Positions 36,478-49,500 of a DNA stretch of 64,000 nucleotides are shown one piece after another. A program made the translations under genes and the position numbers. Position 1 is the first letter of the stretch; every line of letters begins with the position of its first letter. This stretch comes from Rhypophila decipiens (taxonomy: Eukaryota > Ascomycota > Sordariomycetes > Sordariales > Naviculisporaceae). The DNA is taken from positions 248,001 through 312,000 of the forward strand of contig MU858067.1 of assembly GCA_033297075.1 (NCBI GenBank), read 5' to 3'. The notes below the pieces were generated by a model. It was given only the letters and a program-made list of their open reading frames with translations, had not been told where the DNA came from and did not search any database.

Positions 36478-39400
36478 GAGTCGAGCGCGATAGGAGACGG
36501 ATGGAGGAGTGACTTGGCCATTATACCCCGTACGTATGTCTGAGAGCTCCTTTGTTCATATCTTTGTCTGGGTCGCGGACCTGTTTTGTTTTAGACTTTT
36601 GTTGCGGGAATGGTGGTTGAGAGGGTTCGCCGATGACTGGCAAGTTACTCGAGCGTGCAAAGCTTTTTGCTGTGTTGTGTACATGACCGAGTGTATATGA
36701 ATTATTAGTTGTTTTATTTTTTGGATCTTTTTCCTATCTTCTTTCCTTCTTTTATGCACTCTATACTATTTCTGTCTCCTTTTCTTTTCTCTCTCACTCT
36801 AAGTATGCAGACCAAACTAAAATTTCCCGCCCGTCTTGTGTGTTGTCATGGTGGTGGTGGTGGTGGTGTCTTATATACTTAATGGATTGCTCAGGCAAAT
36901 GAGAGGTTGTTTGGTCATATACACATCACGCACTACTAGTACGAATTTCCTCTTTTCATGGTTGGCTTTTGCAAACTGGCGTCCTTATGACTACTAGACG
37001 AAAAAGAAAGCTATCTCCAAACTTCTTTTCCTTTCGTCCCAGGGGTTTGTTATCTATGGTGACATATCAAGACGGGGCCAAAGCGAGTTTAGAGCGAAGA
37101 GACAGAAGTGAGAGGGAGGTGTAAGAGAGAAAATGGAAGATTGTATTCACTGAACACCGCCTTTTTATCTTTTTTCCACACCCCGTGGAAGTATGGCCTT
37201 GAGACTTTAAAGGGAGAAGGAATACTAGGTAGCATCTCGACGAATAGCATTCATGTACTCCGTAAGGAGTGTGTAAGATACGCATGCTACGATAATCTTG
37301 TCTAGTTTCTCTGGTCTGTGGCCATTAACCACTCTCTTTTCCCCCCCCGTCACTCATCGAACCTTGTATACTATTCTGAAGTATTCACTGGGACTCGAAG
37401 CTTTAGAATGCATCCATCCCATTTGGACTTTATTCAAACAAGAAGAGCACATGGAATTAAGAGCAGGAGACGGGTTAAAAATAGATTTACTGTCTGTCTG
37501 GTCTCTTTAAACAACCTTGAAGTATCTGATCGGATAGCTTTGGATCCAGTTCCAGTTCTTGCGTCCCAAGTCTCAGATTCTCGTGGCTCCGTGTTTATGC
37601 AAAACATCACGAAACGCCGTAACCGTACCGGTTATGATGTTTTCGGTTGTCGGCGGCACGGGTTCAGTATATACAGTACCGTATGGTTACCCGCCGTTTG
37701 TGTGTCGCGGCCGTAGCGGTGCGGTTAAGAATGGCTGGATGGGGCTGAAACTTGAGTTGAAGTCGGACGGGATGGTGAAACGGTCGGTCCTTGTTATTTG
37801 CGACTCTTCAGACGAAGACAGCCAAGACTAGATTAATCATCGTTCTCTTGTAACTTGTGAATTGTCCCTCTTCAGTGTCTTTTCGCCTTTTTTTTTTTTT
37901 TTGGAGAGAGATGGGTTATTATAAATTTCTTTGACCTTTTAGAAAGAAATGGCTGCTCTCATCGTTCTCGTGGGATAATTATCACCACTGGTTCCCCCGA
38001 AACAAGAAAAAGGGGCTGCAACAGTCTTGGCCCCCTTAAACATTTTTTACGGGGAGGGAGAGTGACCGGCCATCCTTTTCAACCGTTCAAGAACTGTGGT
38101 TCTGAACGTTCCCCTGCCAAGATCTTCTCTTCGACTCATCGGAGCTCAGAGTCCAGAGTCTATGGTGATGCATTTTGTTTATAAGGGAATTGACGACTCG
38201 TCCTGTTTTGCACATTTAACTACGATTTCCTCCTGCACATAGTTGGGTTCATTCTTCCATACACCTCGCAGTGAGGGTCTTGGCAAGTTGACTCCCCCAG
38301 GTTGGATGGGGGACGCCCTCGATGCTCCTTGTGCTCGTAAAGTGTCCGAAATTGACATTACCACTGTCGCGCACGGAGAGTTGACTCAGCTTCGCTAAAC
38401 AGGGGACGGCGATTACAAAGGCACAGCCTCCCGTCCCTGGTCTGTCGCGTGTTGGGCGAGGGGCTCATCTTCCTCATTCCCGTAACTTTGAAGCCGGCAC
38501 AAGCTGGATCGTGAAGAATGAGAAGTCAAATTGAAAATTACCTTGAATATATTTCGCTGTCCTTTATGCTCCCGTGGGCCGCTCCTGCCACGGTCCGAGG
38601 CGGCGTCCGTTCCGATAAGTGTTGCGGCCCGGTCAGCCCGGTGTGTGCGGGTAGTAACTACCCGACATCGGTTCCTGCATGCGGGAGCTCCCGTCCCATT
38701 GACGGGCACTCCCAGCCGCTGCCTCTTTGTAGTGTACGGAGGACCAAGTGTGAGAACTTCATCTTCTCACAGATGGAACATCTTGCCAATTGTGATAAAT
38801 TACTCCGTATCATTCCAATCTACGGTCAAAGGGCTGTCGTCGTTTTTTCTAACAATCATTGCTGGCATCGTATGAAGGTTCAACCCCAAGCCGATTACTG
38901 ATTGTATTTACGAATGGATGAGCACGACGATTAAGTCAGCAAAAACACCAGCACCAAAGCGGATGTATACGAGCCACCCCAGTCCTCAGAGTTTGGGCCT
39001 CATCAAGGAGAGGTGTTCAGCACCAGCTTCTGCGCCCTGGACAAGCATCTTGGCATACCTTTTGTCCAATCTCGTTGATCTCGGTGCCAGATCCTGACAA
39101 ACAACGTGCAGCCGCCGTCGACTTTCTTTCAATCGTCCCTTTCCAGGAATGAAGAGCGCTGTATTTATACCGGATCAATAGTGGGCAGAATCAACCATAG
39201 AAATGCCCAGAAATGAGAGGGCGAGGGTTGAAGTCGGTTGACAGCAAACGCCAGCTTGATGGAAGTTGAGGCCGTTATAACGGTTTATTTGCGTTGGGAA
39301 TACACTCAACCGCTGACCGCCTCCCCCACCACCTCAAAGTTCCAGCTCGAATGAGCTCCGGCCCTTCACCCTTCCAATTCTTGAGCGCTGGCTTGAAAAA

Positions 39401-40216
39401 AAAGCCCCCATCCACCCAGGAATACGGCAGCCTACGGTTAGCGTCCGCTGTGAATGGCGCCGAAGCTGATCGGAGTTTATACGCGAAGGATGGATCAGCA
39501 CTCAGCACACCAAACAGAAGCTCGCAAAAGAGCAAATATTTGTGCAAGGGTCTCCCAGGTCATGGAAAAAAAGGGGAAGGCTCGATGTATGAATCTGCAC
39601 GGGCACAAGGAAAGATCAGATAAACCTTGCTACGCCAGCGGAAACTTTTCTAGATGAGGATGTTGACAAGGATCGGATTGGTCAACATCACAGGATTCAC
39701 AGCCTTACCCTCACCCTGGCCTCCTGTCAGCCCAAGTCCACCAAAAGGAAATACCTTCATTTTAACAGACTGCTCTTGATGTCAGCATTTAGCACGCCAG
39801 CTGGCATCCGTACCAAACTCAAAGAGGACGTTGTCGCAAAGTCGACCAATAGACCGCCCCTGGTGCCAGAAAAGCACCTCCCAGCAACGAGGATCACCAT
39901 GATGGACTCCCTAGTAGAATCCAGCGGGCATCAGCTTCTCATACTGGCCCCCATCTCGTTCGCAGGTGGAGGTCGTCCATCGCCGTCCCTTGCCAGTTGG
40001 AGAAAGCTTTCCGCCTCCTGACCACAGCAACTGCTTGCAGGATTTGTCTGGAGACTTGTTGGTACTGGTGTAAGGTCTTCTTCTCCCCGGTTGACGATTC
40101 CTCCTCCCAACATCCCGTCCGTCTGATAGCGTGGTGCTGTGATCTTCAACCTCAACTTGTCCGTGATCGAGCTTGTCCCTCTGTCCTCCCACCGACCGCT
40201 CGACATCTTCAAGGAC
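36478..40216. other. Long gene-poor region with simple repeats
   Basis: This 3.7 kb region has no supportable gene. It contains a GGT microsatellite (about 36850-36868), a 15-base T run (37888-37902), and TACTCCGTA elements at 37255-37264 and 38801-38809. The bases just before 40217 are C/T-rich and probably the leader of the next gene. Confidence 0.5.
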
Positions 40217-41695
40217 ATGGCAATGGCGCAAAGAAGGAATTGGTGGCTGCTGGCCCTCCTGGCCTCCTCGCCTCTCACCATGGGTATGTATTCTTTTCTT
40301 TATCTTCACGAACCTGGGCCCGAAGGTTGAGTATCGACCGACATCTCTAACACTAACATGCCAAAATAGCTCAGATGGACCATTCAATGCCAGCGGACCA
40401 CTCCCTGCTGATGGCATCTCACTCGATGGATCACTCTGGGATGTCGGGATGGGAAACAATGACCGCCTTCCCTAGCATACCGACACACGCTATCCGTGTC
40501 GGTGATAAAGGCCGTTCGTTTCAACCAAACATCACGAAAGCGAAGGTCGGCGACACAATAGAGTTCCAGTTTTATCCGAGCAATCATTCCGTGGTGCGCG
40601 CCGATGTGAGTCTGACCTCGCCTGAACATGCCCAAGATGCCGTCTATCGAAGAAGAATCCTGATGGTTGGTCTTTCAGTACATGTTCCCGTGCTTCCCGA
40701 CTGAGAAAAATGGCAACGGAAAGGAAGGGTTTTTCTCAGGCTTCTACATCATCCAGGAAACGGACGGAGTGAGTACAATCCCCAACTCTTGTGATATTGG
40801 CATCATGGTGTTCTAACCCTCGGATTCTCGTTAGGTTCCAAAATGGCGCTGGACACTCAACACGGAAAATCCTGTTTTCTTTTATTCAAGTGGGAATGAT
40901 GATTGCAACAGATATGGCATGGTTGGAGCCATCAATGTAAGCAGCGGGACACATCTACAAGACGGCGAGGAAATCAACATACTGACCAAAGATTCTCTTG
41001 TACTTGCTTAGGCCAAGCCTTTCGACCTACAACATCAGTATGAGATGGCCCTCGACAGTCCTTTTGTCATGCAACCGGATGCAGCTTCCGAGCAGTTGAA
41101 TCCTCCCACCACGACGACATCTTCGACCTCGACAACAGAGACGAAACCCACTCCAAGTAACACGGCAGCGGCAGCGGCAACAGAGCCATCGGGAAATAAT
41201 GGACTGGGAGCTGGTGGGATTGCCGGTGTGGTTGTGGGCGCAGTTGCTGGCATCGCCATGATTGCCGGGATATTCTACTGGTACGGTGTGATGAGGGCCC
41301 GGCAAAAGCCGCCAACCCAGCCCGATGTCTCGCCAATGACCAAGTCATCATACCTGTCGCCCGGGGCGCCGAGCTTCGATACTTCGAGCGGCATGTTCAC
41401 CGGCACCACCGTCCCAAGCCCGCCCCCGCAAAGCGCAGCGTTTGTCGACGGAGACACGATATACGTACCGGTCAAGCGAAGCACGATTGCCAGCGGCGAT
41501 GTGACCCGGTTACCCAGCGAGCTTTACAATCCCGCCGAGCTCTACCATCCCGGTATGCAGGGCCAGAACTCGGACAGAGCCTCGTGGATGCGGCCGTTCG
41601 ACCAACAAACGACGGACAACAATAGCGTTCATCAACAAACAACTCCCACAGCTGCGTCTGCGGCGAATAACAAGCCGAGTGAACTGTCTGGTTAA
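40217..41695 (+). CDS. Cupredoxin-domain single-pass membrane protein
   Basis: Five exons (40217-40283, 40370-40605, 40679-40768, 40835-40936, 41012-41695) give 392 residues, all introns in phase. A signal peptide (WWLLALLASSPLTMA) is followed by a Met/His/Ser-rich stretch (repeated DHS and SMDHS, a possible copper-binding segment). The cupredoxin-like domain contains THAIRVGDKGRSFQPN, AKVGDTIEFQFYPSNHSVV, PCFPTEKN and FFYSSGNDDCNRYGM. A Thr/Ser/Pro linker follows, then one transmembrane helix (GIAGVVVGAVAGIAMIAGIFYWYG) and a 120-residue cytosolic tail rich in Pro, Ser and Gln. Many fungal 'extracellular serine-rich' proteins share this plan. A surface role in copper handling or wall sensing is inference; no enzyme motif is visible. 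Confidence 0.9.
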
Positions 41696-43588
41696 TATTG
41701 GCGTTTCCTTTGGTTGATCTGTCCAAGGAGAGGTACCATTCAATATCGAAGTGGGCAAGCCCTTTGTGAGGTCGTCATGTACTTGAGACAAGATTTCTGG
41801 AGAAATTGAGGGCATCAGCGCGTGGGCTCTAGTGTTTAATTAACATAATGAGAGATGGAGAGAATGAAAACGGAGGCCCCTCGTCTTTTGGACCTCTGAA
41901 ACCTACCAACTTTACCCACGGCCCACCTACTGCGACATTTTCTTTGCCTCTTTTCTTCTTTTGCTGGGTTTATTTGTAAATAGCCACCAGACAACTTCTA
42001 GCGTCTTTTATATTTCGCTGTTTTGCGTTGTTTTCACACGGACGGGTGGATGAAGGAGGTTATACATATTCAAGCATGAAGAAGTGCTCTTTTCATAGTC
42101 AACCAATCGTACAACAAATGATGCTTTGTTAATTAACTCGGCATTGTGCTTTGCAGTCTTGTTTTTCCCACTCCAAGTGAACTACAACGAGGCCAACTGC
42201 TTCATTACGCACATGATTTAATCATCAAGTATCAAACGCAGCTTCTGATAACCTTATTTTCATCGTATCCACCCAAGACTCTTTTTATCGTCATACTTCT
42301 TCACAACTTGACGTTCATCATTTTCATCTTGAATTTCGGGGACAAGAACCAACATCAGACACGACCAAGGTGGGAGCCATGATTGGTCGGCTTGTCTCCG
42401 AGATTCGTTTTCTTAAATCTTCAACTTTCTTTCTTGAAACACAACCATTACGGATACACCCATGACCTTAACTCTGCTTCATCATCTTCATTGGACATTT
42501 TCTCCGTCCTGATCGAAAATTAGCCCTTCTGCGGCCAGTGCCTACCTCAGTTACATCTGAAAGACATGCCCTGATTACAATCACATCGTCACTTGCAACT
42601 GACGCTACATGTACCTGAGAACACACAGGTTCATCAAGTGTCCTGACCTGAATCACAAGATGAATAATAGTAACATCTACCACCCACATTGAGATCTTGT
42701 CCCAGCATACTTCTCAGGTCACTCTTGTCGTCGTCAAGTTGCACGACAGGATCCGGGTATCTTGGAAGCAAGCAGGTAGGGTCTCAATTTCCCCGCGTTC
42801 TTCTTAACCCCTTTTCTTGCCAACCACTTGAACCTGGTTGGGTCAACGCGGGGAGTGACATCGTGCCCTTTCATTGGCGATGCATTGGCGATGTGGCGGT
42901 TGGCACATTGACGTATCACTCGCGAGGACTCAACTTTCATGATCAGATCAATGGTTTTTTTATTTCCCAATTTTCATCACGCCCGAAGACTACTAGTTGG
43001 GTTTCTTGCTCTGTTTGGATCTGATGGTAAGACCTCTTATTACGACTAGTACTTGGCTTGATCTTAGATTCTCATCCAATGGCAAGTGTTCCTTGGACCT
43101 GTGAGAGGTCAAGATGTAACAAACACCGTTCACATGTCTTTTCCCCATGGGATGCGATGATCTTGCTTGGGACTCATGGGTACCGGCGCGGTCGTTTATC
43201 CCAACTTGGAGGGCTTGTTGCCTTATTCGAACGTCCCAAGACTCGAGTTGAGCAGACTGGCCGGTGGTCATGCAACATCGAGTGGTATTTGTCTTTAGAT
43301 TTACCTATTTAATACTTCCACCAGTTACTTGCGAGCGCGCTCTACACGGTCATCAAATGCCGAGGCGGTCTGGTACTACTAGGTGGTAATTGTTGGAACA
43401 GGAGGTGATGATGGGTAATGACCTCTCTTACACTATATATGAGAGATGAATGTAGTAGGTACCTGCTACCTGCCTTCCAGTCGTCTCTCTTCTTCCCTGC
43501 CCTTCAGTTTGCACCTTTCTTTGGTGTAAACTCTTTTACCTTGCTCTCTACCATCTGTTCGACAAAACCCGATCTGAACGGCCTCACC
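41696..43588. other. Intergenic region
   Basis: This 1.9 kb region has no recognisable gene. It is AT-rich between about 41.85 and 42.45 kb. Overlapping open frames near 42.7-43.3 kb show no domains. Confidence 0.55.
43434..43440 (+). promoter_or_regulatory. TATA box deciding the start of the FAD oxidase
   Basis: TATATAT lies about 150 bases before the ATG at 43589. It sits downstream of the longer in-frame ATG at 43418, so transcripts should begin after 43418 and use 43589, where the signal peptide begins. Confidence 0.5.
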
Positions 43589-45528
43589 ATGTTCGGTCTT
43601 GCTGGTGGCACTGCCAGCAACAGCGGCGCTCTGCTGCTGCGTCTGCTCGCCGCGTCTCTCATACCATCCCTACACAGCACAAACGCCGGCCTAGTCTCAG
43701 CAGCGGGATCCCCCTACAACACCTACGACGGGGAAGGCTTCCCATCCTGCTACAATGTCTCCGAGATCCACCGGCCCAAGAGCGTAGACGAGATGGTCTC
43801 CATCGTGAAGAAAGTAGTAGCCCGCGACGGGGACAAGGCTCGGATCAGAGCCGCTGGAAAGGGTCACATGTGGTACGACACCATGTGCACGGACAACGGC
43901 ACGACCATCTTGATCCAGACCGAAGAGGTAGCGGGTATCTACGAGTTTGACCTGCCCGAAGGCGCGTCCGAGGGGACGGTGGTGATCGACTCGGGCGTTA
44001 GTTTCTTCCAGCTCGCGCAGTATCTCCATGACCGCGGCGCGTCGGTGGGATATACGCTCACGAACTGGAATATCAGCTTTGGTGGGAGTATTGCCATGGG
44101 GGCGCATCGTTCTTCGATTAGAGAGGACTCGATGGTTGCTGCTGGGGCTCTTTGGCTGGATATTGTTGATGGAACGGGCGAGGTTCGGCATGTTGAGAGG
44201 GATAATGCGGATGATGACTGGCTGGCGGCGTCTACGTCGTTGGGGTTGTTGGGGATTATTGCGAGGATCAAGTTGAGGATTTATCCTGATACCAAGGTGT
44301 ATGCGAAGCAGGATATGTAAGTTGGATGAATGCATCTCACATTTCTTGGGTTGTAGATGAAACGACGCTGACTTGGGACAACCGGACAGTCTGGATGAGA
44401 AGGTTGTTCTCGATGGAGACATCTATGGCTTGATTGCGCCGTATGCGACGGCCAATCTCTGGGTAAAGTCTGCCACTTTGCGGTTTCCGGAGCTTGGTGC
44501 TAACAATGACTGCAGTACTGGCCATACAAGAGAAAGTTCCACCATCGCTATTACGATGTGGTGGACGCAAAGCAGCACCCCCAACAAGGGTTCCAAAACA
44601 CATTCTCAGTGACAGCAGTCGAGGCCATCGCGGCCCGCACGATCCTCGACAGCGGCAAGTATCTGCCCACGTCCAACATGCTGGCCGAAGAGATCTTCTT
44701 CGGTCTGTGGTCGGAGCCCAACTTCCGGGAGAAGACCAACAACACCGAGATCAAGAACTGGCCCGTGTACGGCTGGAACTACGACGTCCTGATTGGCGGT
44801 CTCTATCCCGACCAAAAGGCCCAGTGGGATTACAACCTGCGCGCTTATACGCTGGAGCTGGCTTTCCCCATTCCCCTGGCGAATGCCATGCTCAAGCGGG
44901 TCAGGTCGCTCTTTGATGCCGAGCTGAAGAAAGGGATAGTCATGACCTCGACCTACCGTAGCGGCATCAATATCAAATGTGAGTTTTCCAAGTTGTGGCT
45001 GGTGTGGGTGGCTAGCTAACCACATTTCTATCTACTGGTAATTAGTTGGCAAGCCATATTACGACTTCCTCGGCCAAGTCACCTACAACACGTCTGATGG
45101 GGCAGACTGGAGCAAAGGAGTCATCATGTTTGACTTTCCCTCGTTCAAGCCCACGGTCGGGGATAAGAAGCGATTTAATGAGAAATTCTGTGAGTGATTG
45201 CCGGAGACAACAGCAGACATGTGTGGTATATGGGGATCGGCCGGAACTGACTCTCCATGAAACAGACACGAACCTCGCGAACACCCTGATTCGGGAGTTC
45301 CCATGCCGGCCACACTGGACCAAAAACACGCGCGAGGTTTTTGCGCAATCTGCCAAACATATTGACCCAACGGTATGTGCTTTTCTCTTTGTCGGCGGGC
45401 ATGGATTTTGCTGACTCGGGTGTTTACTTGGTAATCAGCATCTCGCCAAGTTCAAGGCTGTGCGGGAAAAGTTTGATCCTAGGGGTGTGTACCGGAGCGT
45501 TATTGGCGAGATTTTGGGATTGTATTGA
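43589..45528 (+). CDS. Secreted FAD-linked oxidase, D-arabinono/gulono-lactone oxidase-like
   Basis: Six exons (43589-44316, 44390-44462, 44516-44978, 45046-45189, 45266-45372, 45439-45528) give 534 residues. A hydrophobic leader (LLLRLLAASLIPSLHS) suggests secretion. The FAD-binding (PCMH) half contains the likely flavin-linking histidine H93 in RAAGKGHMWYDTMCTD, plus GVSFFQLAQYLHDRG, GGSIAMGAHRSS and a GLLGII segment. The C-terminal ALO-type half ends with RPHWTKNTREVF and LAKFKAVREKFDPRGVY, the HWxK and closing motifs of aldono-lactone oxidases. Mitochondrial ALO makes D-erythroascorbate; a signal peptide and the variant GGSIAMGAHRSS in place of the usual GTHGSS make a different sugar or lactone substrate likely. 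It is probably an extracellular H2O2-producing oxidase. All introns are phase-consistent. Confidence 0.88.
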
Positions 45529-46503
45529 GTCCTCGAGCCGTGAGCCGTGTACATATTGTATGGTGGCGTCAAGGGAAGCCGTGTTCACGACCACGTACAT
45601 ATTATATCGTGGCACATGTTGGAAGAAAAAAGGATTGATGGCGAAGGAACAAATTCACCGGTGTCAAGGGGAATGTCCCGAGCCTCGCGACTTCCTCGAC
45701 ATTCAGAACTGAGGCTGGCAAGAGGAAAGACCGTGAATTCGCTATATCGCTCCTTCCCTGTCATGGAAGGGAAGGTATTAACCTTCCACGTTGGCTTTGG
45801 TGGAATGGCAGAGGATCGCACTTGCCACCAAATACCATCTGCCCCTGCATGACCCTTTTTCCAACTCGTCAAGGTCCACAGATCGCGATAACCAGTGGCA
45901 TGACGGTCGGATGTCTCACCCGCAAGGTCAAGTTCGCCCATTTCCTCATCCTCGCCAGCTTCCAACCCCTTCTATGCGAAAGATTACATTTTCTAAAATT
46001 GACACGGCAAGGTGGCTGTCGGTGCTCAATGTCAAAGGGAGGCGGGAGGTTTGTGCCAATCTTGACTCGTACCCGAGGGAGATAACAATGTCGGCCATAT
46101 TCTCTCTCCCTCCGGACTGCCCGCCTCGGGGTGAAACGGCATCATGGAATGGGCCACCGCGAATAGTGTCTCATGCTCCCATTTTACCCTCACGGCCCTT
46201 TGTCATGAACATTCCTTCGCCCCGGGTCGCCAGTCAACAAGGGATTTTTCTTTTCGCGTCTAACTGGTGATCGAGGCGGTCGTGTTTTCCCACTTAAATA
46301 TGGTTGAACCAACATGTTGTTGTCCCATCCTTTTCGGAGTTTCCTGGTAGGGGGTTTTTCTTCTTCAGTCGCTCATTACTGTTCATCGACACTCTCTTGG
46401 TTGCTTCGTTGCCCACCCGACCTACTCGTTCCTATACAGATCTTCAGTATTACATCTTATCACTGAGACAAGTTGACATATCCATCAGACAGTCTCCGGC
46501 AAG
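45529..46503. other. Intergenic region and promoter of the Ser-rich protein gene
   Basis: This 1.0 kb region has no gene. The final 200 bases before 46504 are C/T-rich with TTAAATA near 46294, consistent with promoter and leader. Confidence 0.55.
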
Positions 46504-49500
46504 ATGAGAACCAGGCCCGCCATTGTGGCCGTGGCTGGCTTCTTGGGGCTCGCCCATGGCCAATCGTCGTCGGCCAGCAGCTCGAGTGCCAGCGCCAGCG
46601 CCAGTTCGAGTGCGAGTCTGAGTTCGAGCGCCAGCTCCAGTGCGCCCAGTGTCAGCTCCGCCCCGGCTTCATCTTCGTCACTGGGAGCCGAGGCCCTGGT
46701 CAGTTCGATATCGAGCGTTTTCTCTGTCAGAAGCGCCTCCGTTGCGTCGAGCAAGTCTTTGGCGTCCAGCGTCGCGGCCGTCTCGAGTGCCTCGTCGGTT
46801 TCGAGCGTTATCAGCGTTGCGAGCGTCTCTGCGGAATCCAGCGCCTCATCCGTCTCGAGCGCACAAAGCGTGGCCAGTGAATCAGCCGCCTCCAGTGCGT
46901 CCAGCGTGTCGAGCATTATCAGCGTCGCCAGCGTTTCCGCGGAATCCAGCGCTTCATCGGCCTCGAGCTCCGCCAGTGTCGCCAGCGAGGCCTTGGTCTC
47001 GAGCCTTTCTGCTGCGAGTGTGTCGTCGCTAGCCGTAGAGTTCGCCAGTTTCTCCAGCCTTCTATCATCCATCGAGGCCGCCCAGGCCTCCCCGTCCAGC
47101 TCCAGCTCTATCGTCATCGCTTCGGCAACCCCCAGCTCTAGCCCCATTGTTTCTAGCTCTGCCGCCGCGGCGCCGGCCAGCAGCAGCTTGTTGGCAGTGG
47201 ACCGACTTGAGTCAAGCGCCTCTGTTTCTTCTTCCATCGCCAGTGTCTCCAGCGCGAGTGTGTCCAGCGTCAGCGTTTCCAGCGCCAGTGCATCCAGCGC
47301 CAGCTCCGTTTCAGTTGCGTCTGCGATCTCATCGGCATCGGTCTCCAGCGCCAGTGCTTCGAGCTCTTCGGTTGCCGCACTTGGTGTTTCGAGCAGCTCT
47401 GCTCCGGTCTCATCAAGCTCCATCGTCGCTGCCTCAGTCTCCATCTCATCTGCTCCGGCTTCGTCAAGCGTTTCTGGCGGTGGAGGGGCTTCTGGAGGTG
47501 CAAGCGGTGGCGCCGGCGCCGCCGGGGAGATCGCAAGCTCTGCTTCGGTGAGCAGCCTGAGCTCAAGCGCCAGCTCAAGCGCCAGCGTCCCCTCTTCCAG
47601 CGCATCGTTGAGCTCAAGCGTCAGCAGTCTCTCTTCCAGCGCCTCGTCGGTTGCGGCGTTTGCTGAGCCCAGCAGTTCATCTTTGATCTCGAGCTCCAGC
47701 GCATCTGTCTCCAGCGCATCGGCTTCCAGTGAATCTGCATCCAGCGTCTCTGCATCCAGCGCATCTGTCTCCAGCGCATCTGTCTCCAGCTTGTCGGCTT
47801 CCAGTGTATCTGCTTCCAGCGCATCGGAATTCAGCGCGGCCTCTGCCGTTATTTCGGCCTCCTCATCCTCAGTCCCGTCGAGCAGCATCTCTGCTTCGAG
47901 CGTATCATCATCTGTCTCCAGCTCTGCATCATCTGTCTCCAGCTCTGCATCCTCCGTCTCGGCCAGCGTGTCAAGCTCGAGTGTCATCCCCTCCAGTGCA
48001 TCCAGCTCTGTGGAGGGCTTTGCCGCTCCTTCCAGCAGCTCTGCGTCTCTCTCGAGCTCTGTGTCCTCCGTCTCGGCCAGCGCCTCCAGCTCCGAAGCAT
48101 CCTTCGCTGCCGCGGCTAGCAGTGCGAGCGTCAGCTCTAGCTCTGCTTCTTCGGTTTCGGCCAGTGCGTCTAGCTCAAGTGCTTCTGCCTCGAGTGTATC
48201 GGGCTCCGTGGCTGCTTTCGCTGCCCCCTCGAGCAGCTCAGCTTCAATCTCCAGCTCTGCTTCCCTGAGCTCCTCTTCCGTTGTCCCGTCATCCAGTGTC
48301 CTCTCTTCGAGCGTCTCGGGCTCCGGAGCGGCCTTTGGGGCGGTCGAATCATCGAGCAGCTCTGTCTCCAGTGCTTTTGTCCCCAGCAGCTCTGTTTCCA
48401 GCGACTCTAGCATTGTCCTTGCTGGGTTTTCGAGCTCATCAGCCCCTGCATCTAGCTCTGCTCCCATCTCAAGCTCTTCGGCTTCTGTCTCAGGCTCCGC
48501 GGGTGCCGCTGGCGTTGCCGTCTCTGGCAGCAGCTCGGTTCCAGTCTCTTCTAGTGCCAGCGTTGGCGCCGCCCAGGTTTCTCCCAGCAGCTCAGCTCCT
48601 AGCAGCTCAGCCTCCAGCGTCTCGTCTTCCGTCTCTGGTTCCGGAGCGGCCTTTGCGGCTGTCAGCTCTGGGAGCAGCTCCGTTCCAGTCTCATCCAGTG
48701 CCAGCGTTGGCTTTGCCGCGGTTTCGAGCAGCTCAGCCTCCAGTGTATCTGCATCTGGAGACGACGGTGCCCGACTTATCGGCAGCTCTAGTTCAGTTGT
48801 GTCCGGAGCCGCCTTTGCGTCCGCCACGCCATCATCCTCTAGCTTCAGCGCTGAGTTCGCCCCTTCTACGGCTGGTGGCGCACGTGTTGGAGACTTCCCC
48901 AGCTCATCCTCTGTAGCTGCAGCTGCTCAATCCAGTGACGTCCTGAATGGGGATGGAGCTGCGGGTGAGACTTCCGAAGAGGATCCCTCAGGCTCAGGAA
49001 ACAGGCAGGGCGACGGCGGCGACGGCGGCGACGGAGCTGCTGGTGAGACTTCCGAGGAGGATCCCTCAGGCTCAGGAAACAGGCAGGACGATGGTGACGA
49101 TGACGATTTTGACGCAGAGGATGATGAAGGTGACGACGGTGAAGGCTCTGGGGCTCAATCAAACAATGGCAGAGTCAAGGCTATACCCAAACCTACGGTA
49201 ACCGAGACGGAGGTAGAGGAAGAGGCTGATGGAGAACAAGGAGCTGCCGGAAGGACGGGCACTGAAGAGCCAGAAGTTCAAAATGATGACGGCGCTGCTG
49301 GCAACCTCGGTGCCGCTGGCGACGAAGGAGGTGACACTGAGGAAGCACCACCTCTGCCCCCGTTCGCCATGGGAGGTGCTGGTGGTCCTCCCGGCCCTCC
49401 TGATGGAACCCAGCCGCCCAGTCCTTTTGGCAGGCCATTCGGTCCCCCTGGTGCTCCTCCATTCCCCCCTGGTTCGCCATTTGCCGACTTCCTTGCTGAC

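Noticed and set aside
43418..43588. Upstream in-frame ATG of the FAD oxidase
   Set aside because: A TATA box lies at 43434-43440, downstream of this ATG, and the signal-like leader begins at 43589.
46485..48827. 780-codon minus-strand open frame
   Set aside because: It lies opposite the Ser/Ala-rich region. Its frame spans codon boundaries, so a stop would need Tyr or His/Gln codons on the sense strand, which are nearly absent there; a compositional artefact.
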